Positions 50,893 to 63,290 of a DNA stretch of 64,000 nucleotides are shown here, one piece after another. Within the stretch, counting starts at the first letter, position 1, and each line of letters starts with the position of its first letter. The DNA lies in assembly GCA_014905825.1 (NCBI GenBank), contig JACGCN010000001.1, positions 434,001 to 498,000 on the forward strand, read 5' to 3'. The notes beneath the pieces are model-generated. The model did no database searches, had not been told where the DNA came from, and worked only from the letters and a program-made list of their open reading frames with translations. This DNA is from Lyophyllum atratum. Lineage: Eukaryota; Basidiomycota; Agaricomycetes; Agaricales; Lyophyllaceae. A program made the translations under genes and the position numbers.

Positions 50893-53800
50893 TCATTGCC
50901 CGCTGTTGTCTGGTGATCGTGGCGGTGGTGGCGAAACCGAGGGGTCTGAAGCCTGGACTGGTGACTGCGAGGGTACGAGCGTACCAGGATCTGAATCTGC
51001 ACCTGACGCCGGCACATCCAAGCCCGGCGCCCTCTCTTCGCCACCATCCACATCCAGCTTAGACTCTAATTCCGGTTCCGAATCCTTGGTCGTGGATACA
51101 GACGCAAGTAACTCAGGAGCTTGGGGCGAAGGCGTGTCATGCGGGGGCGGCAGAGGCGGCGAGGGCAATCGGTGCAGTTTAGGTGGAGACGTCCCCGAAG
51201 CGGCCATCTTCGCAGAGGTATCCGTCGGCGCATGCCCCGGCCCTCGCGTCGACTCGCCCTCCAAACCGGGTGCACGCATCTCCACCTGCTTGAACCCAGC
51301 TGGGGCCTTCTGCGATTGCGGAGGTAGCGAGGCTGAACTCGACGACGTCGTGAACGTGGCTGAAGTCCTGTTGCCCTCCTCTCGGCCCATGCTTCCGTCA
51401 TTAATATTAGGCGTAACGTTATTAGCTGCTGTGGGGGCAGGTGACGTAGATCTCGGGAGAGGTCTCGGCGATAGCGAGGGCGAAGCTGCGAGGGAGGACG
51501 TGCGCACGGGTGTAGGCAGCGCCTTGTCGAAGCTCGCGGATTTGCCGGAAAGCAGGCCCTTAAGCCGCAGGTTCGCGCTCGCGCCGAGCGTGTTCGCACG
51601 ACTGGGAGTGGGGACGGGTGCGGGGCTGCTCGGCTGCTGCGACCTGGGGAGGCTTTTCTCCGAAATGACAGTCACGAGCATCCCGCTGGGCGTGCCCACG
51701 TTCTTGAGTGCCGAAAGCTTTTGATGCAGGTATTTGGCGTCTGCCAGAAGCCTAATAGTAACCAAATATAGCAATCAGTCAGAATCAGGGAGCGTGACGA
51801 GAAGAGCGACAGGGGCTGGGCAGGTGATGAAGCGTTTCGTCTTCCCGTGACATACCTTGTCTTCGCCTCTTGATGCGGGAGTTCAATCTTGCCATACTCT
51901 TCCGACAGACCGTGATTTATAGCGGCGAAAACCTGGGTCATGACATACTGGTCAACGTTGAGTGGAACGGGACATGAACAGGCGAAGCAAGATGACGTCA
52001 GTTTGTGAGCAAAGATCCGGTATAAACTCTGCGTACCTCGACTATGGGTGTGGACAAATATCGCGACAGGACCTTGTGCAGTGTGACAGTTTCCTTGACC
52101 AGAATCTCAATATAATCGTTGACCCCACCGCCTGGCTTCGGCACAGTCCAATCCACGGCCTGCGAAGAAACGAAGAGCACAAATCAGCCATCAGCAAAAT
52201 GCAGCAAGGCCAATACACGTTGCCGACAGAGCTTAAAGGCAATTAAGAGGCGAAGGAACACAAAAGGGACTATGTTCCTTCCAGGCGATAACCGGGCCAT
52301 GCCAGACTTCGAATTCTCGCGTAACGCTTACCTGCAGTGACTTGATGTGCGCAGTCAATCGGTCACCCATGATCGCAATCAGCTTGGAATGGATTTCGTT
52401 CTGGTGCTCCTGGTAGTCCTGCATGTCACGATGTCAATATACGTGTCCGCGGGGAAGAGCGGCGAGAGAAACGCACACGTTTGAGTTTGTCAAACTCCAC
52501 CAGCATGACTGCTTGCTTCGGACTCAGATGCCGTCGAAACGTTTCGCGCACATAGGGGATAAGCTCGAACATGATCGACAGCGACTGCGACGCCAGTGCT
52601 GCCAAAAAAAAAAATTGAGTACCCACTCCCCCTCCAAACTTACAAGAGAACACACCCAGATGCTTGGCCGTAATATTCTTCAGCCCCGCCGAGCGCATAG
52701 CACCAGCGCCGAGCACAACCTGACAGGTTCTTGAATTGAATGCTTTCAGAAACTCGATTACACGGCTCATCGTGTCCGTCGTAAGCATTGTGAGGTTGAC
52801 CACGAGGCGAAGGTAGTCTAAAAGTAGCACGAGCACCTCTGCCGTCGCTGATACCGCAAAGTACGTGCGCTCTTCGATGCGCAGGTGCTTCGCACCCGCC
52901 GTGTTGCCCATTCCAAAGCCGACACCGTTTGCCTTCGGTTGTGGAGGCTGCGGTGTCGTAGACGTAGACTTAGCGGGTGATAATGAAGACGTTGCGGAGA
53001 AGAGAGTATCGGCATCCGACTTGATAACGAGCTCCGGGGCATCGCGTACGGCAGAGTCGACGATGACGTTCGTGATGTGCTGGAGCGACGAAGATACCTC
53101 CGATGGGTTCCATTGTTCGTCCTCCACGAGCTTCGCAGAACGCGAGATACGCGCCTGGTGGAAGGCTTGCAGGAACACTTTCGCCTACAAGTGTAAAGGT
53201 TGAACTTGAAATATACGAAAAGAACACTTAGGGCAGACGAACCTGGCTGACCACTACGCCACGCAGTCCTACGATCATCTTCTGACAAAGTACTTCGCAG
53301 CGTACAACGAACCCCCATGACTCGTTGAAAAATACGAGAAAATCAGCGAGCTCGAGTGCTGCGTGCTCATCCACGCGCAGCGAGATAACCTTTGCAGCCT
53401 GAGTATTCGCGAGCTCTGCTGCTGAAGAGAGTATGTCGGCTAGCTCGTCTTGAATTAGTGCGGTAGAGAATGACGATGACGCGGAAGTGGAAGTGGACGA
53501 GGCTTTGGCCGACGGGCTGGTGCAGCAAATATTAAATGTAAGAAGAATAAGGGATGAGAATAACGCATGCGTACCCCAGGCCGCGGACCTTGACCTCTGC
53601 CTCCAAAATCTCCACGATGACCCGCCCTTGTGCCTGCAGACCTTCCACACAATTGAGCAAGCCCAAGTATATGTCTTGCAAGAGCAGCATGAACTCAGGA
53701 TGTCGCATACTCCGAAGATGTGCAGCAAGACCCGCCCTTTTAGGTTAAAAGAGGGAAGTAAGGAGCGCGTTGAGTCAGAAACGAGACAAGAGACGTACCG

Positions 53801-55575
53801 GGAACTCGACTCTTGATTCGATCTCGGTGTCGTCGTGTTCATAATCTTACTGTCCTCCTTGCCCTTCTCCAGCCCATTCGCCGGTGCCTGCCCATGCCCG
53901 TTTGCGCTGCCATCTCCGTCCTCCGCATCAATAGCAGGAAGCCTCTACAAACTAAGTGAGAAAGCCACAAAGAAACACGTTAGGGCACTCACCGATGTGA
54001 CGACAGCCCGCACCTCGCCGAGCACCACTTCCCGCCATGAAAGCATCCCCTCCTTCACACCACGCGTCCGTACCAGACCCTGTAGCAGCGGCCTCAACCT
54101 ATCTCGCAATCCCACGTCCAGACCGCCCGCATCCGCGTTCCCATTCGTCCCGCTTGAACTGGCGCCCTTCCTGCCCCGATTTATGCGCTCCACGATGTCG
54201 GCTCGTAAGACGGAAACGAGCTCTGAAGATAAGGAAGCCGCGATCTCCATCGTGAGTGAGCGGAGGTGCTCGGGGAGGGAGTGGTACGCGCGAAGGGAAG
54301 AAAGCGATATCATAGGTGGAGGCTTTTTGACGCGCGAGGGCCTTGAAGGCAGAAAGGGGCGTTCTTTCCGTGCAGTACTAGGATAAATATCTTCCTGCTC
54401 CTCAGCCAGCGCTGACAATTTACCCGACCTTTCCACCAGCGTCTCTTCTTCCTCCGCCCGACCGTCCCACAGCCTCTCCATCTCCTCGATGATACCCAAC
54501 GCTTCGCCCCATTGCCCCGCACCCACCAACCCTCTCGCAACGCGTCCCATCTCCACTACGCCCCCAACGACTTTCACCCCTTCTACTACTTTGACGAGGT
54601 TCTCCGCGCGCGCCTGCCGGCGGACGACCTCGAGCCCGCGTTTCGCACTGTTTTCATCGAGGTCGGTGAGAAGCGTGCGGAGGGAAGAGATGCGGGTGAG
54701 GCAGTGCTCGGACTCGGCACGTAGGTCGTGGAGGTTAGTAAGGGCGGCAAAGAAGGACGTGGAGCGACGCGAGATCTCGAGGATCAGGTGCTGCTCAACG
54801 GTGTCTGCGTAGTGGGAGAACTTCTCGAGGAGTGGTAGAGAATGGGATAGTGCGGCGGGGTCAGACGAGTCTGAGAGAGATTGTTCGGTGACGGCGTTGA
54901 AGGTGCGCGGGTCTCCGAGGTTGAAGGACTGTTGGAAGAAGACCTCGGGGACAGTGTCGAGTGGTGGAACGGACTTTAGACCTGGGAGGGCGATGATATG
55001 GGAGGAGCTGGCATCATCTTCATCTTCACCTGGGTGTGTAGAAGGACCTGCGCCGATTTGGGCCATACCTTCACGGCCAAGCTGGGAGTTGTGCTGGAAG
55101 CGGTCCCATTCTGGGCCGATGGCGCGGAGGTAGGAGTCAAAATCCTTTCTCCGTACACGAGGAAGGTCAGCTGGCACAACCGCCGGCAGTGAAGAATGCG
55201 CTTTTGGCGGTGCCTGACGTTTGTGGGGGTTATTGAGCACCGTGGATATTGCTGAGCATGTATGTCATAAGGTTTTGGTATTAGCAATACATAGACTATG
55301 AACGTGCCGTGGAATCCATGCTTTGAGCTGCTCCATTCCTGAGGAAGTGCACCAAGTGCTAGGGCGACGCTCGATGAGGTGTTGAGGAGCCCAAGACGAG
55401 GCTGGGCAGAAAAGTAGTCGCCTCCACCGCGGCCCTCGGTGGTGCCTGAGACGCTCTCGGGGCCTGGCCTACGAGATGAGGGATCCCAGGTGAACCTATA
55501 TGGGCGTGCAGTGTTGGGGAGGGCAGAGATGGGAGACGGAGCCCGGGAGGGAGTGACGGACTCGTCGTCGGACAT
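50893..55575 (-). CDS. VPS54: GARP complex subunit Vps54
   Basis: GARP tethers endosome-derived vesicles at the trans-Golgi network. The start MSDDESVTPSRAPSPISALP is disordered; next come ARPYRFTWDPSSRRPGPESV and, after an intron, NNPHKRQAPPKAHSSLPAVV, DLPRVRRKDFDSYLRAIGPE and FFQQSFNLGDPRTFNAV. A helical middle follows (LDENSAKRGLEVVRRQARAE). The C-terminal Vps54 domain has MRSAGLKNITAKHLALASQS, LSIMFELIPYVRETFRRHL, AVMLVEFDKLKRDYQEHQNE, HSKLIAIMGDRLTAHIKSL and LHKVLSRYLSTPIVEYVM. A Ser/Pro-rich tail of about 290 residues ends at 50893. It is complete. Its ATG lies only 48 bp from that of the metaxin-like gene on the other strand. Confidence 0.93.
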
Positions 55576-55623
55576 GGACGTTGGTGAGAACGTGACACGG
55601 CTATTTCAGACTTCTTGCCAGTG

Positions 55624-56452
55624 ATGTTCGCCACCAGACCTGCCGTCCCCCTTCCCTCCCGCACTCCCTTCACAGCCCCGACCCTCTGGATACATCCCCC
55701 CCTCGACGCCGACGACCCCCTCAGCGCCGACGTCGAGTGCCTCAAATGGCAGGCCTACCTCGCCCTCCGCCGTCTCAACAACATCCGCATCCGCACCGAC
55801 ATTAGCTCCGCTGGTGCTCTCGAAGCACGCCTACCCAATCTCCTCGTCTCCGACAAGACTCTCCTGGCTGCCCATCTCATTCCCCAGTGGGCTGACGAGC
55901 AGACGACGGCCGATACCGATCCCCTTGAGGGCTACAAGGATGAAGCAGCCCGCGACGAGAGTCGCGCCTGGGTCTCCCTGCTCGAGGGCACTGTCCATGC
56001 AGCCCTCCTCGCCGCAGCCCCTGCCCCGTCATACTTCCAATCCCTCCTTGCCCTTAGACCATCACCTCCGTCCCCCATACAGCCCGTCCTTACCCCTCCA
56101 CCGCCCCCACTCACGGGTTTCGCATCCCTTTTTCCGCCCTCCGGTGTCCGTCTCTCCTATCCCACCATCTATGCACAGTATCGCGATGCCATCGCAGCTC
56201 TGTCAGACCGTCTAGGCACTGACAAGTGGTTCCTTGGCTCTAGGTACGCTTCTTTATCATGCATCGTGTTATCTCGCCTGACGAATTTATAGTGAACCAA
56301 CCCCACTCGACGCCCTCGCCTTCGCGTACCTCCATTGCATCGTCCTCTCCACCAACTCTACCCTGCGCACCGAAGTCACCCGACGCGTCAATCTCGTCGC
56401 GTGGGAGTGGCGCGTCCGTGAACTCGTTCGCGCCGCCTTTGTGTCCGGATAG
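55624..56452 (+). CDS. Metaxin-like (GST-fold) protein, likely of the mitochondrial SAM complex
   Basis: Two exons, 55624-56243 and 56293-56452, give about 259 aa. The N-part has TLWIHPPLDADDPLSADVEC and LKWQAYLALRRLNNIRIRTD, the thioredoxin-like half of metaxins. The middle has GYKDEAARDESRAWVSLLEG. The C-terminal half ends DKWFLGSSEPTPLDALAFAY followed by NLVAWEWRVRELV, the metaxin signature around the (W/F)xLGS-PT-DA block. In fungi such proteins (Sam35/Sam37, Mtx2) help insert beta-barrel proteins in the outer mitochondrial membrane. No membrane span is seen, which fits the peripheral Sam35/Mtx2 type more than Sam37. Which paralog it is remains uncertain. It is transcribed away from VPS54. 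Confidence 0.75.
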
Positions 56453-57111
56453 TCACCCAAAAAATTGTTTCTCGACACGTACGGGATTTTCTACATATTG
56501 GATAAGGGGGCAATTACATATATCGTGCGTTCATGATAGTGATCTTTGAATTGAAACAGTGTTTAGGTTACCTAGAGATTGAACCAATACCTCAATAGAC
56601 CTTGGACTATGCATGAAGGTCAATCATAGTATTCGACGAGCGTCTTGCGGGCTCAAAAAGCGCGTCAACGGCTTACGGTGGAAGCCAGCATTTTCAGTAC
56701 ACGGTCTGACTCTGACCCCGGGTCAGACCCTACGATCCTAACTTGTGGGATGTTTGCTTTGACATCCAGTGCGGTGCCCGCAGCCAGAATGTACAACATC
56801 CTTCGTGTTAGTGATACCTAGCGATACACTACAACCTGATGCAAGGTAATGGGAAAGAAGAACCTTCCATCAAATTTGGGAATCTCATCATAAATGCTAC
56901 TGCCTGCTACTGCTCATTCCGATGGTGGTAAGGTACTTAGCCTTTGCCCATTTGCTCATACATCTTACATAATTACCACACAGAAAGGACCATTGGATGA
57001 GCTGTCCACAGCACGCAGTAATATTATTAGTATCCATATAAGCCAGGGGAATGCGTATAGTCTATGTGATGAGTATCAACGAATGGTATAGCATCTACTT
57101 TTCTTCCTAAA
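56453..57111. other. Convergent 3' gap with a 17-bp palindrome
   Basis: 659 bp between the stops of the metaxin-like and TLC genes. TCTGACCC-C-GGGTCAGA at 56711-56727 is a perfect palindrome with one central base. No coding frame is supported. Confidence 0.45.
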
Positions 57112-58393
57112 TCAAGCATGAGTCCCGTATCCATTCCCGATCGCAGAGCTGCTGCCCTCCTCCGCGTGAACTTGTTCGTTGTCCGACTCTCCACTGACCG
57201 GGGCATTATTCACAAGCGTCCTCCGTTCCTTAAGCTCGTCATCACCAAAGCGGCGTCGTAGCGCGCTGATCATCTTGTAGAACCTACCAAGGGTGAATCA
57301 ACACCTATATATCACAGTAAAGAGAGGGAAAATGTCGCACCAGAACCAGTTGAGACTTGTGAGGATAACATTGCCGACACCATAGACGAAGACATAGGCA
57401 AATGGCACCTCGTGGCGCACCTGCAACAGGGTATGCACAAAGTCGTACGACTACGACGATTCCAGTCAGGGGGCGGAAAATAATGCGCCTGGTCAACGTA
57501 AAGGGAACGCACCACTTTCCCACCGTAGATGAGTCTAACGCCGAAGAATGCAGACAGTAGGAAGAACCCGTTGATGAACTGGACTGTGCTTCCCGTTCCA
57601 TTGGTTTTGTCTAAGAACCTTGACGGAGTGTCAGAGAAGATTTATCTTGAGGTGAAAGGAGCAACAAACCAGTGGATATTGAGAAAGAATGTGCTCCTGC
57701 TCCAGTTTATTAACGAAACTATAATAATCGCTGAGGAAGACGTACGTTTCCCAAAGGAGACACCGAGTGCCATAGTACGCCACAAATGGTTTCTAAATAA
57801 GGGTTGAGGACGTTATCAGCATGGCGACATTGAATAGAGGGCCCGCCTAACATAGGACATAATGTATATGGCGAAACATGCAACGCCTACAAAATAATAT
57901 TTAGCCGCAAAGGTAACGTAGATCCACTTCAACTACGTACCGTGGATAACAAAACCAATGTCCGTAAAGTTCACGATAGCGTCGATACTATCCCATAGGA
58001 AGTACCCACACGCAATGGCGTGAACATAACCAACCTGCTCATCCCACCCAAATGCCCTGTCCTGGTTCCGCACTGGGCTCTCATTCCATAGCACCCATAG
58101 TGCGAATGGCACGATGATGACCGTGTGGACTTGGGACACCACGTGTATCGACCTGGAGAATAAAATCGTCGAAGCTTCCTGGGCGTACTGCAGACAGAGA
58201 CCACATACCAGCTGTTCCGTGCACGCGCGTTTTTGCTGCCGAACGCGACTGGGAACCATTTCCGACTGCCTAGTGGCGCCAACACTTGGTGGACGAAGGA
58301 AAACCCGAGAAAGGCGTATAAAAACGTTGGGAGATAAGGTGGGAACTTGGTCAAGCCCAGGGTATCCGTGATAAAGCTTTCGAGGGCGCCCAT
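57112..58393 (-). CDS. TLC-domain (TRAM/LAG1/CLN8) membrane protein, TMEM56/TLCD4-like
   Basis: The protein starts MGALESFITDTLGLTKFPPY and has at least six hydrophobic segments: LPTFLYAFLGFSFVHQVL, TVIIVPFALWVLW, VGYVHAIACGYFLWDSIDAI, VACFAIYIMSYRPFV, FINGFFLLSAFFGVRLIYGG and VPFAYVFVYGVGNVILTSL. The TLC signature is seen as NSWSIHVVSQVHTV, then GYFLWDSIDA, then LWETSTFFLNIHWFLD with the usual Glu and His. The last exon (ALRRRFGDDELKERRTLV to GTHA) is a cytosolic tail with a stop at 57112. Unlike ceramide synthases it lacks a clear Lag1 HH motif, so a TMEM56-type lipid-handling role is more likely than acyl transfer. The substrate is unknown. About 300 aa. Confidence 0.85.
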
Positions 58394-59412
58394 AGTCGGG
58401 TATCGATATCGGCTGTCAGCAGGACGGAGGGGCTGGCCTCGCCGCACTCGAGGGAGGGGAGGAGCAGGAGGTCGAGAGGAAAGAACGGTCGCTTCAGGGC
58501 TGTAAGGAATTACATATCATCACCGGCACAAAGAAGTTCGGCGAGTCGCGTTCCGGCACCAAATTAGCCTTCTTGCGTAACCTGCGATTCGTGAGCATGC
58601 GCCAGTCCTGTGGCAGCCTCGACGAGGAACGGGGTAGTCATTGGGTAAATATTGGTGTCGTTCGACTTTCATCCAACGATCACAAACTGTCAGTCGTCGT
58701 GGCACGCGACCACAAGCTGTGTCAACACGGAGGCAAATTTTGTAGCCCTCCGAACTCAGTTTGCCCCCGTCCATTGAACACAACGTTCAGACAGGCTCCT
58801 CGGCGTGCGTCTATCGTTACAGACTCATGTGCCATTTACCAATAGATAATGATTGCTGATGTGGTCGACCTTTCGATTGTCTAGGGAGTTGGATCCCGCC
58901 ATGAGTCGGCGGAAATAAGCATGAGTATACGACATATCAATTGGCCCAGTACAAGGCCGGTGATCAGAAAAACAACATGTGTACTTAGCAACAACAGCCT
59001 CAATCTCGGCGGCCGATGTGGGTGTAGAAGTGGTCCACGGCGCATCGAACCTCAGCTGGTGTGGAACATAGCGATATGGCGTGAAATTAAACCTTATGAG
59101 TCCCTCTGCGATAAGCCCACAGGATTAGAGAACGCCGGGTGATTGAGTAACAAGCTGGCTAGGGAAGGTTTCTCGTTCAAGGAGCTGAAACGCAGGATGT
59201 AAGGACTGTCACTGTCAGCTATCAATTGACAGAATTTGAAAACTGGCCAGCCTGAGGAAATACAAGGTTTTTGGATTAGTACTGGTGGATACATATCTTC
59301 AATAAAAAGAAAAGAAGAAAAAGGTATAGGTAGGATCTGTATAGGGATAGGATAGTATGATAATTCCACCCAAGAAAACCAATGGGGAGTACTAGTGGAT
59401 TTATCAGGAGGG
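58394..59412. other. 1.0-kb gap, no supported gene
   Basis: Upstream of the TLC gene and downstream of CSM1. Frames at 58520-58845 on both strands overlap each other and resemble nothing. Near 59310-59355 there is a purine-rich tract and GGATAGGATAGT-type repeat. Confidence 0.4.
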
Positions 59413-61149
59413 TCACGGAATTGAATCCCCTTCTATCATTTCCACCGAGTCTTCATCATTCCCCAACACTGCTGCGCCCATCCTTGAGTAGATCGTGCGC
59501 AGGAAAAGTGGCAGTTGATTGCGTTCAAAGGAGAACGGCGACCCTAAGAATTCTAGTTTTTGCACGAACTCCGCGGATTCCTTATCCAGTTCAAGTGGTG
59601 TAAAGTGTACGGTAGGAATCAACTGGTCCTTGTGAGTAATCGGCGCAGAGCCGTGACCTTCTGGAGTTTCGTAGCAACATTTAAGGGTGAAGTTGAGGCC
59701 TCGCAAGCAGAGTCAATATGTGCATCTCATGAAGTGGGTTTACGAAGGGCTCACTTTTCTTGGCCGTATTGGCTTGGTCACTGGCGTCGTCGTCGCTGAA
59801 GGTATATATGCACGAGAGGATCCAGTCTTCCAGATTGAGATATTTCCCGGGCTGAGATTTCATGTGGGGGACTAGGAGGTTGGACAAATCCTCATAGAAC
59901 CGGAGTACCTCAGCGTGTCGAGGATCTTCGACCCCTCCTGGTCGCCCAGCGCCGCGCACCACCGAAGGCGGATTTCGATTAGGTTTGTTGGCGAGAGCAG
60001 TAGACCTTTTGATCTCTGCCTCGAGCTCTAATCGCAACTGTTGCTCTGGGGAAAAGTTTGCATCAAGTTCACAACAGCAAGATCCAAAACTTACCTGCCT
60101 GCTCCAACTGCGTTATTTTCTCATCTCGTTCTTCGATAGCACGCTGTTTCTCGTTCGCTAGGTCTCTCCACCGGGAAACCTCCTTTTGAACGACACGCTT
60201 TTCTTCATCAGCAGCCTCCCGTGTCAGTAGATTGAGCACCGTAACATCGCCTGTGCGCATCAGCGGCTCTTGCATTGCGAGCTGGCTTCTCAGTTCTCCT
60301 ATAAGATTCTGCTGGGCTGGTATATAATTTATTCAGGTGCCATCCACACAAAGCGCACCACGTACCTTGTAATTGATGTTCATAATTAATCTCCTGCAAC
60401 TTCAATAACTGCTCCGCCTCTGTCTCCCGCACTTGGAACACCTCTTCCAGCTGACTTGATAGGGTTTTTATTTGGTCTTGCGCCTAGATTTTATGTCATC
60501 TTCACCGATTCGGAGGAGGATAAGGAGCAAAGACGCACCCGACGAAGTTGGTCTTCCATTCGCAGGAAATCCTTCTCAGAACGCGCTGCGACTGGGTTTA
60601 TCCGTTTGTGTCGTCCTGCCGTATTGATAGCCTCAGCTAGTTCCGCTGCCACACCCTGCCCGTCGTCTGGTTCATCAACTACCTCGATGGGGTCAACACC
60701 CACTGGCGCAGGCGCCCCCCGTTTCTGAGAGCGCTTCGGTTGGGCAGATTTCGCTTTGTCTTTCCCCTTTCCGTTCGACTTTCCATTAGCTATAGGGGGC
60801 TCTGGACGCATGGCCTGGGGTTTCCGGCCCGTGCGCGCAGGTTGCAATGGGGTGGCGATGTGTTCGTCGTCTTCGTCGTCATCCTGATTCGTGAAATCGA
60901 ATGTATTGGCCGCTGCACTTTCTTCTGCTTCTGAATGGTCTGACACCGGGATTGGTGCGTTCTTCCGTCCTCCTTTGGGTTTCGACGGACCAGCTTCGGT
61001 ACGGCTGTTCGGCTTTGTGGCTCGAGGAGCAGTAGGTCTTTTCACGCGAGCCGCAGGGGTTGTGATAGCGAGTCCTCCTGGAAATTAGTGTAAGCATCCT
61101 CTATTTTGAGCAGAATTTTCAGGATCGCACCGAACTCATCGTCAGACAT
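59413..61149 (-). CDS. CSM1: Monopolin/kinetochore protein Csm1/Pcs1
   Basis: Csm1/Pcs1 links sister kinetochores or suppresses merotelic attachment, and works at rDNA. The C-terminal globular domain identifies it: GLNFTLKCCYETPEGHGSA, FTPLELDKESAEFVQKLEFL and GSPFSFERNQLPLFLRTIYS. Before it is a long coiled coil (RSEKDFLRMEDQLRRAQDQI, EEVFQVRETEAEQLLKLQEI, EEKRVVQKEVSRWRDLANEK). The N-terminal part is basic and acidic low complexity (KPNSRTEAGPSKPKGGRKN, NQDDDEDDEH). The first coding exon is only 19 nt (MSDDEFG with a split codon): GTGCGA donor, TTTCCAG acceptor, then GLAITTPAARVKRPTAP. Without that join the frame would stop. About 480 aa. Domain order coiled coil plus RWD-like head matches the family. 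Confidence 0.9.
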
Positions 61150-61523
61150 GGGAGAGAGTGACAATTGTGACAAAAACAAACGCGCTAGCACGTGTCCAAG
61201 TCGGACGCGTGTTGTCTGTCTCCGAGTTTTGATGCTCAGTCGCGTGCCTACTAGTACCAATCGCGTGCTCTGTCCTTTTGTGAAATCGTATATTCATTGC
61301 TATTGGTCGAATGATATATATGACAGGTATTGATACAAGTATGTTGAAGTGGAAGCCATAAGTTATATATGCGAAGTGCGGCAAAAATGGAGCAGATACA
61401 GTTTGAATGCGATGGAGTATGTCAAAGAAAGTGGGTCAACTGCGCACGGCGCGCAGGACAAGATGCAGAAGAATATTAGATTAATGTAATGATGATGATT
61501 GAGCCGGAAACGGAGAGGTCTAT
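61150..61523. other. Intergenic stretch, CSM1 upstream / arrestin 3' side
   Basis: 374 bp with no supported frame. AT-rich around 61310-61370 (TATATATGACAG, AGTTATATATGCG). It should contain the CSM1 promoter and the 3' end of the arrestin-like gene. Confidence 0.4.
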
Positions 61524-63290
61524 TCATGAAATGAAAGGAGTCGAAAGGAGCGGTTGCATTTCATCTCCGTCGAAATCGAGGTGGAGAGTCGATGATGAAG
61601 AAGCATTGGATGATCTAGGCCTGTACAGGGGAAGGGGAACGGAGTAGTCGATCTTGCGGTCGCCATTGCGATCGAAGAGTTGCGAATATGCCGGAAGGTT
61701 TGGCGCATATGGCATGGGGGCCGGGAGAGAAGGAGGAGGGGTGGAACCCGCTTGCGTCGACACTTCAGGGGAGTGTTGTGGTGGGGGTGTCATGGACCGA
61801 CGCTGAGGATCGGGTGCAAAGCGTGCAAAACTAACGGGAATGACAAAGGCGAGACGTTCACTGACGACTTCGCCGTTGTCTGGCATGTTGTAGGTGCAAG
61901 TCAACTCGATGGCTACCTCATGCACCACCTTGATGAGTGGGGAGTCGACACTAGGTCGTAGGATAGGGTCTCCTGCCCAATCGACTGCCTTATCGTCAAC
62001 GGCATGATGCACGAATGGCACACAACTTTCCAGAGTATACCAAGTTGCTGTTGCAGGGCAGGTATCTGCATCATCAGCGAAGGGGAAGTTGCCCTCTCCA
62101 AGAGAATGTACTCCAGATTCGCCGGGTGGAAGTAGAGAAAAGGAGCGTGAGGTCTGATCAGCGCCAGAGGAGACACCGAGGCCAACATTATATATAGCGC
62201 TGACGGGATGGGAATCTAGGAGTGGCACACAGGGTGGCTGTTGTGAGGGAGGGGGGATTGGAAATTGCCTGAGGCAATCAGAGGATACGTGTGTCCTGCA
62301 GAAATAGACGTCACCAATCTGTAAAACCGCAGTATAGCTTAAACTATACCTGTATCTCTCTTTCTGGATAACGTTGGCAGAAACAGAGGTCACTTGTATT
62401 CTCTTGCATTCTTCCGCGGCCAGATCCTTGGTTCGCATGCGAATGACAAGAGGCAATTCATGGCGTTCCATGTCAATGAATTCTGGGACTGATGCAAGGA
62501 CTTGCACTTTCGACAGGACGTCGGCAGGGAACAGTGGTCGTTTGCTATCGGGAGCGGTAGAAACCTTCGTGTTCACAAGATAAGTGACAGTCTGTTGGAG
62601 CGTGGAGGTGCCGAGAACGTCCTCTGAGGAGCAGATCAGCCGTCTCAGCTCAATGCCCTGGCGAACATTCACTGTCTTCATACGAGATCGGAATGGGGAA
62701 CAGAGGGCAGCAAGAGACCAGCTGTTCCTCTGGTCCTCTCCAATATAGCTAAACTTTGCCTGTGCGAATAACGCATATCGAACACCAACGTCTTCGGCGC
62801 CATATAGGGAGGATGGTGGCAGCCAGCCAGGTATAGGGAGGTCGAACACCACATTCCAAACACCTGAACAGAAAGCACATCTTCAGTGAATGGAAAACGG
62901 CGAGGAACAGAAAATCGCCTACAAGCAACATCAGAATCCTCGTGCCCTTCATTATTCATCTCAACGGGTTCGCGCGGAGCTATCTCCCGCGTCACTGAAC
63001 ACAGTCGCGCAGAAGAATATCCAGTCTGTGGCGTGATAATCTCGGTCTGGCCCTCAAAAGTGAGAGTAATAGAGTGCAGCAATATACGAGCAGTCCGTGG
63101 ACGCTCAAAGATAGAGTATGGCGAAGCTACAGAAACGGATACATGGCCTGCCAGGGAGTACGCAGAGCTTGGGTAGGCGAGATAAGCAAATCTGGGATAT
63201 AAAGGGATGGGAGGGGACTTACGATGGGTCCGCCTCTCCGTACATGTCGAGGGTGTCCGTGATAGGGACGATGTCTATTGTGACGGACAT
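61524..63290 (-). CDS. Arrestin-like domain protein
   Basis: Fungal arrestin-related proteins often act as adaptors bringing ubiquitin ligases to membrane cargo. Exon 1 is MSVTIDIVPITDTLDMYGEA plus DP; its frame joins SSAYSLAGHVSVSVASPYSI, FERPRTARILLHSITLTFEG and SNEGHEDSD-like text reading VEMNNEGHEDSDVAC. A GTAGGC intron then joins VWNVVFDLPIPGWLPPSSLY, the hallmark of this group. The long last exon has RYALFAQAKFSYIGEDQRNS, ELPLVIRMRTKDLAAEECKR and a Pro/Ser-rich tail ending MQPLLSTPFIS. Tail motifs include PPPQHSPEVS but no clean PPxY was seen, so direct Rsp5 binding is not supported. About 550 aa. Both joins were chosen because they alone keep the frame. Confidence 0.85.

Noticed and set aside
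50882..51724. A 280-codon plus-strand frame opposite the VPS54 tail.
   Set aside because: It is antisense to the Ser/Pro-rich tail of Vps54. GC-rich codons there leave the opposite strand open, and the product is low complexity.
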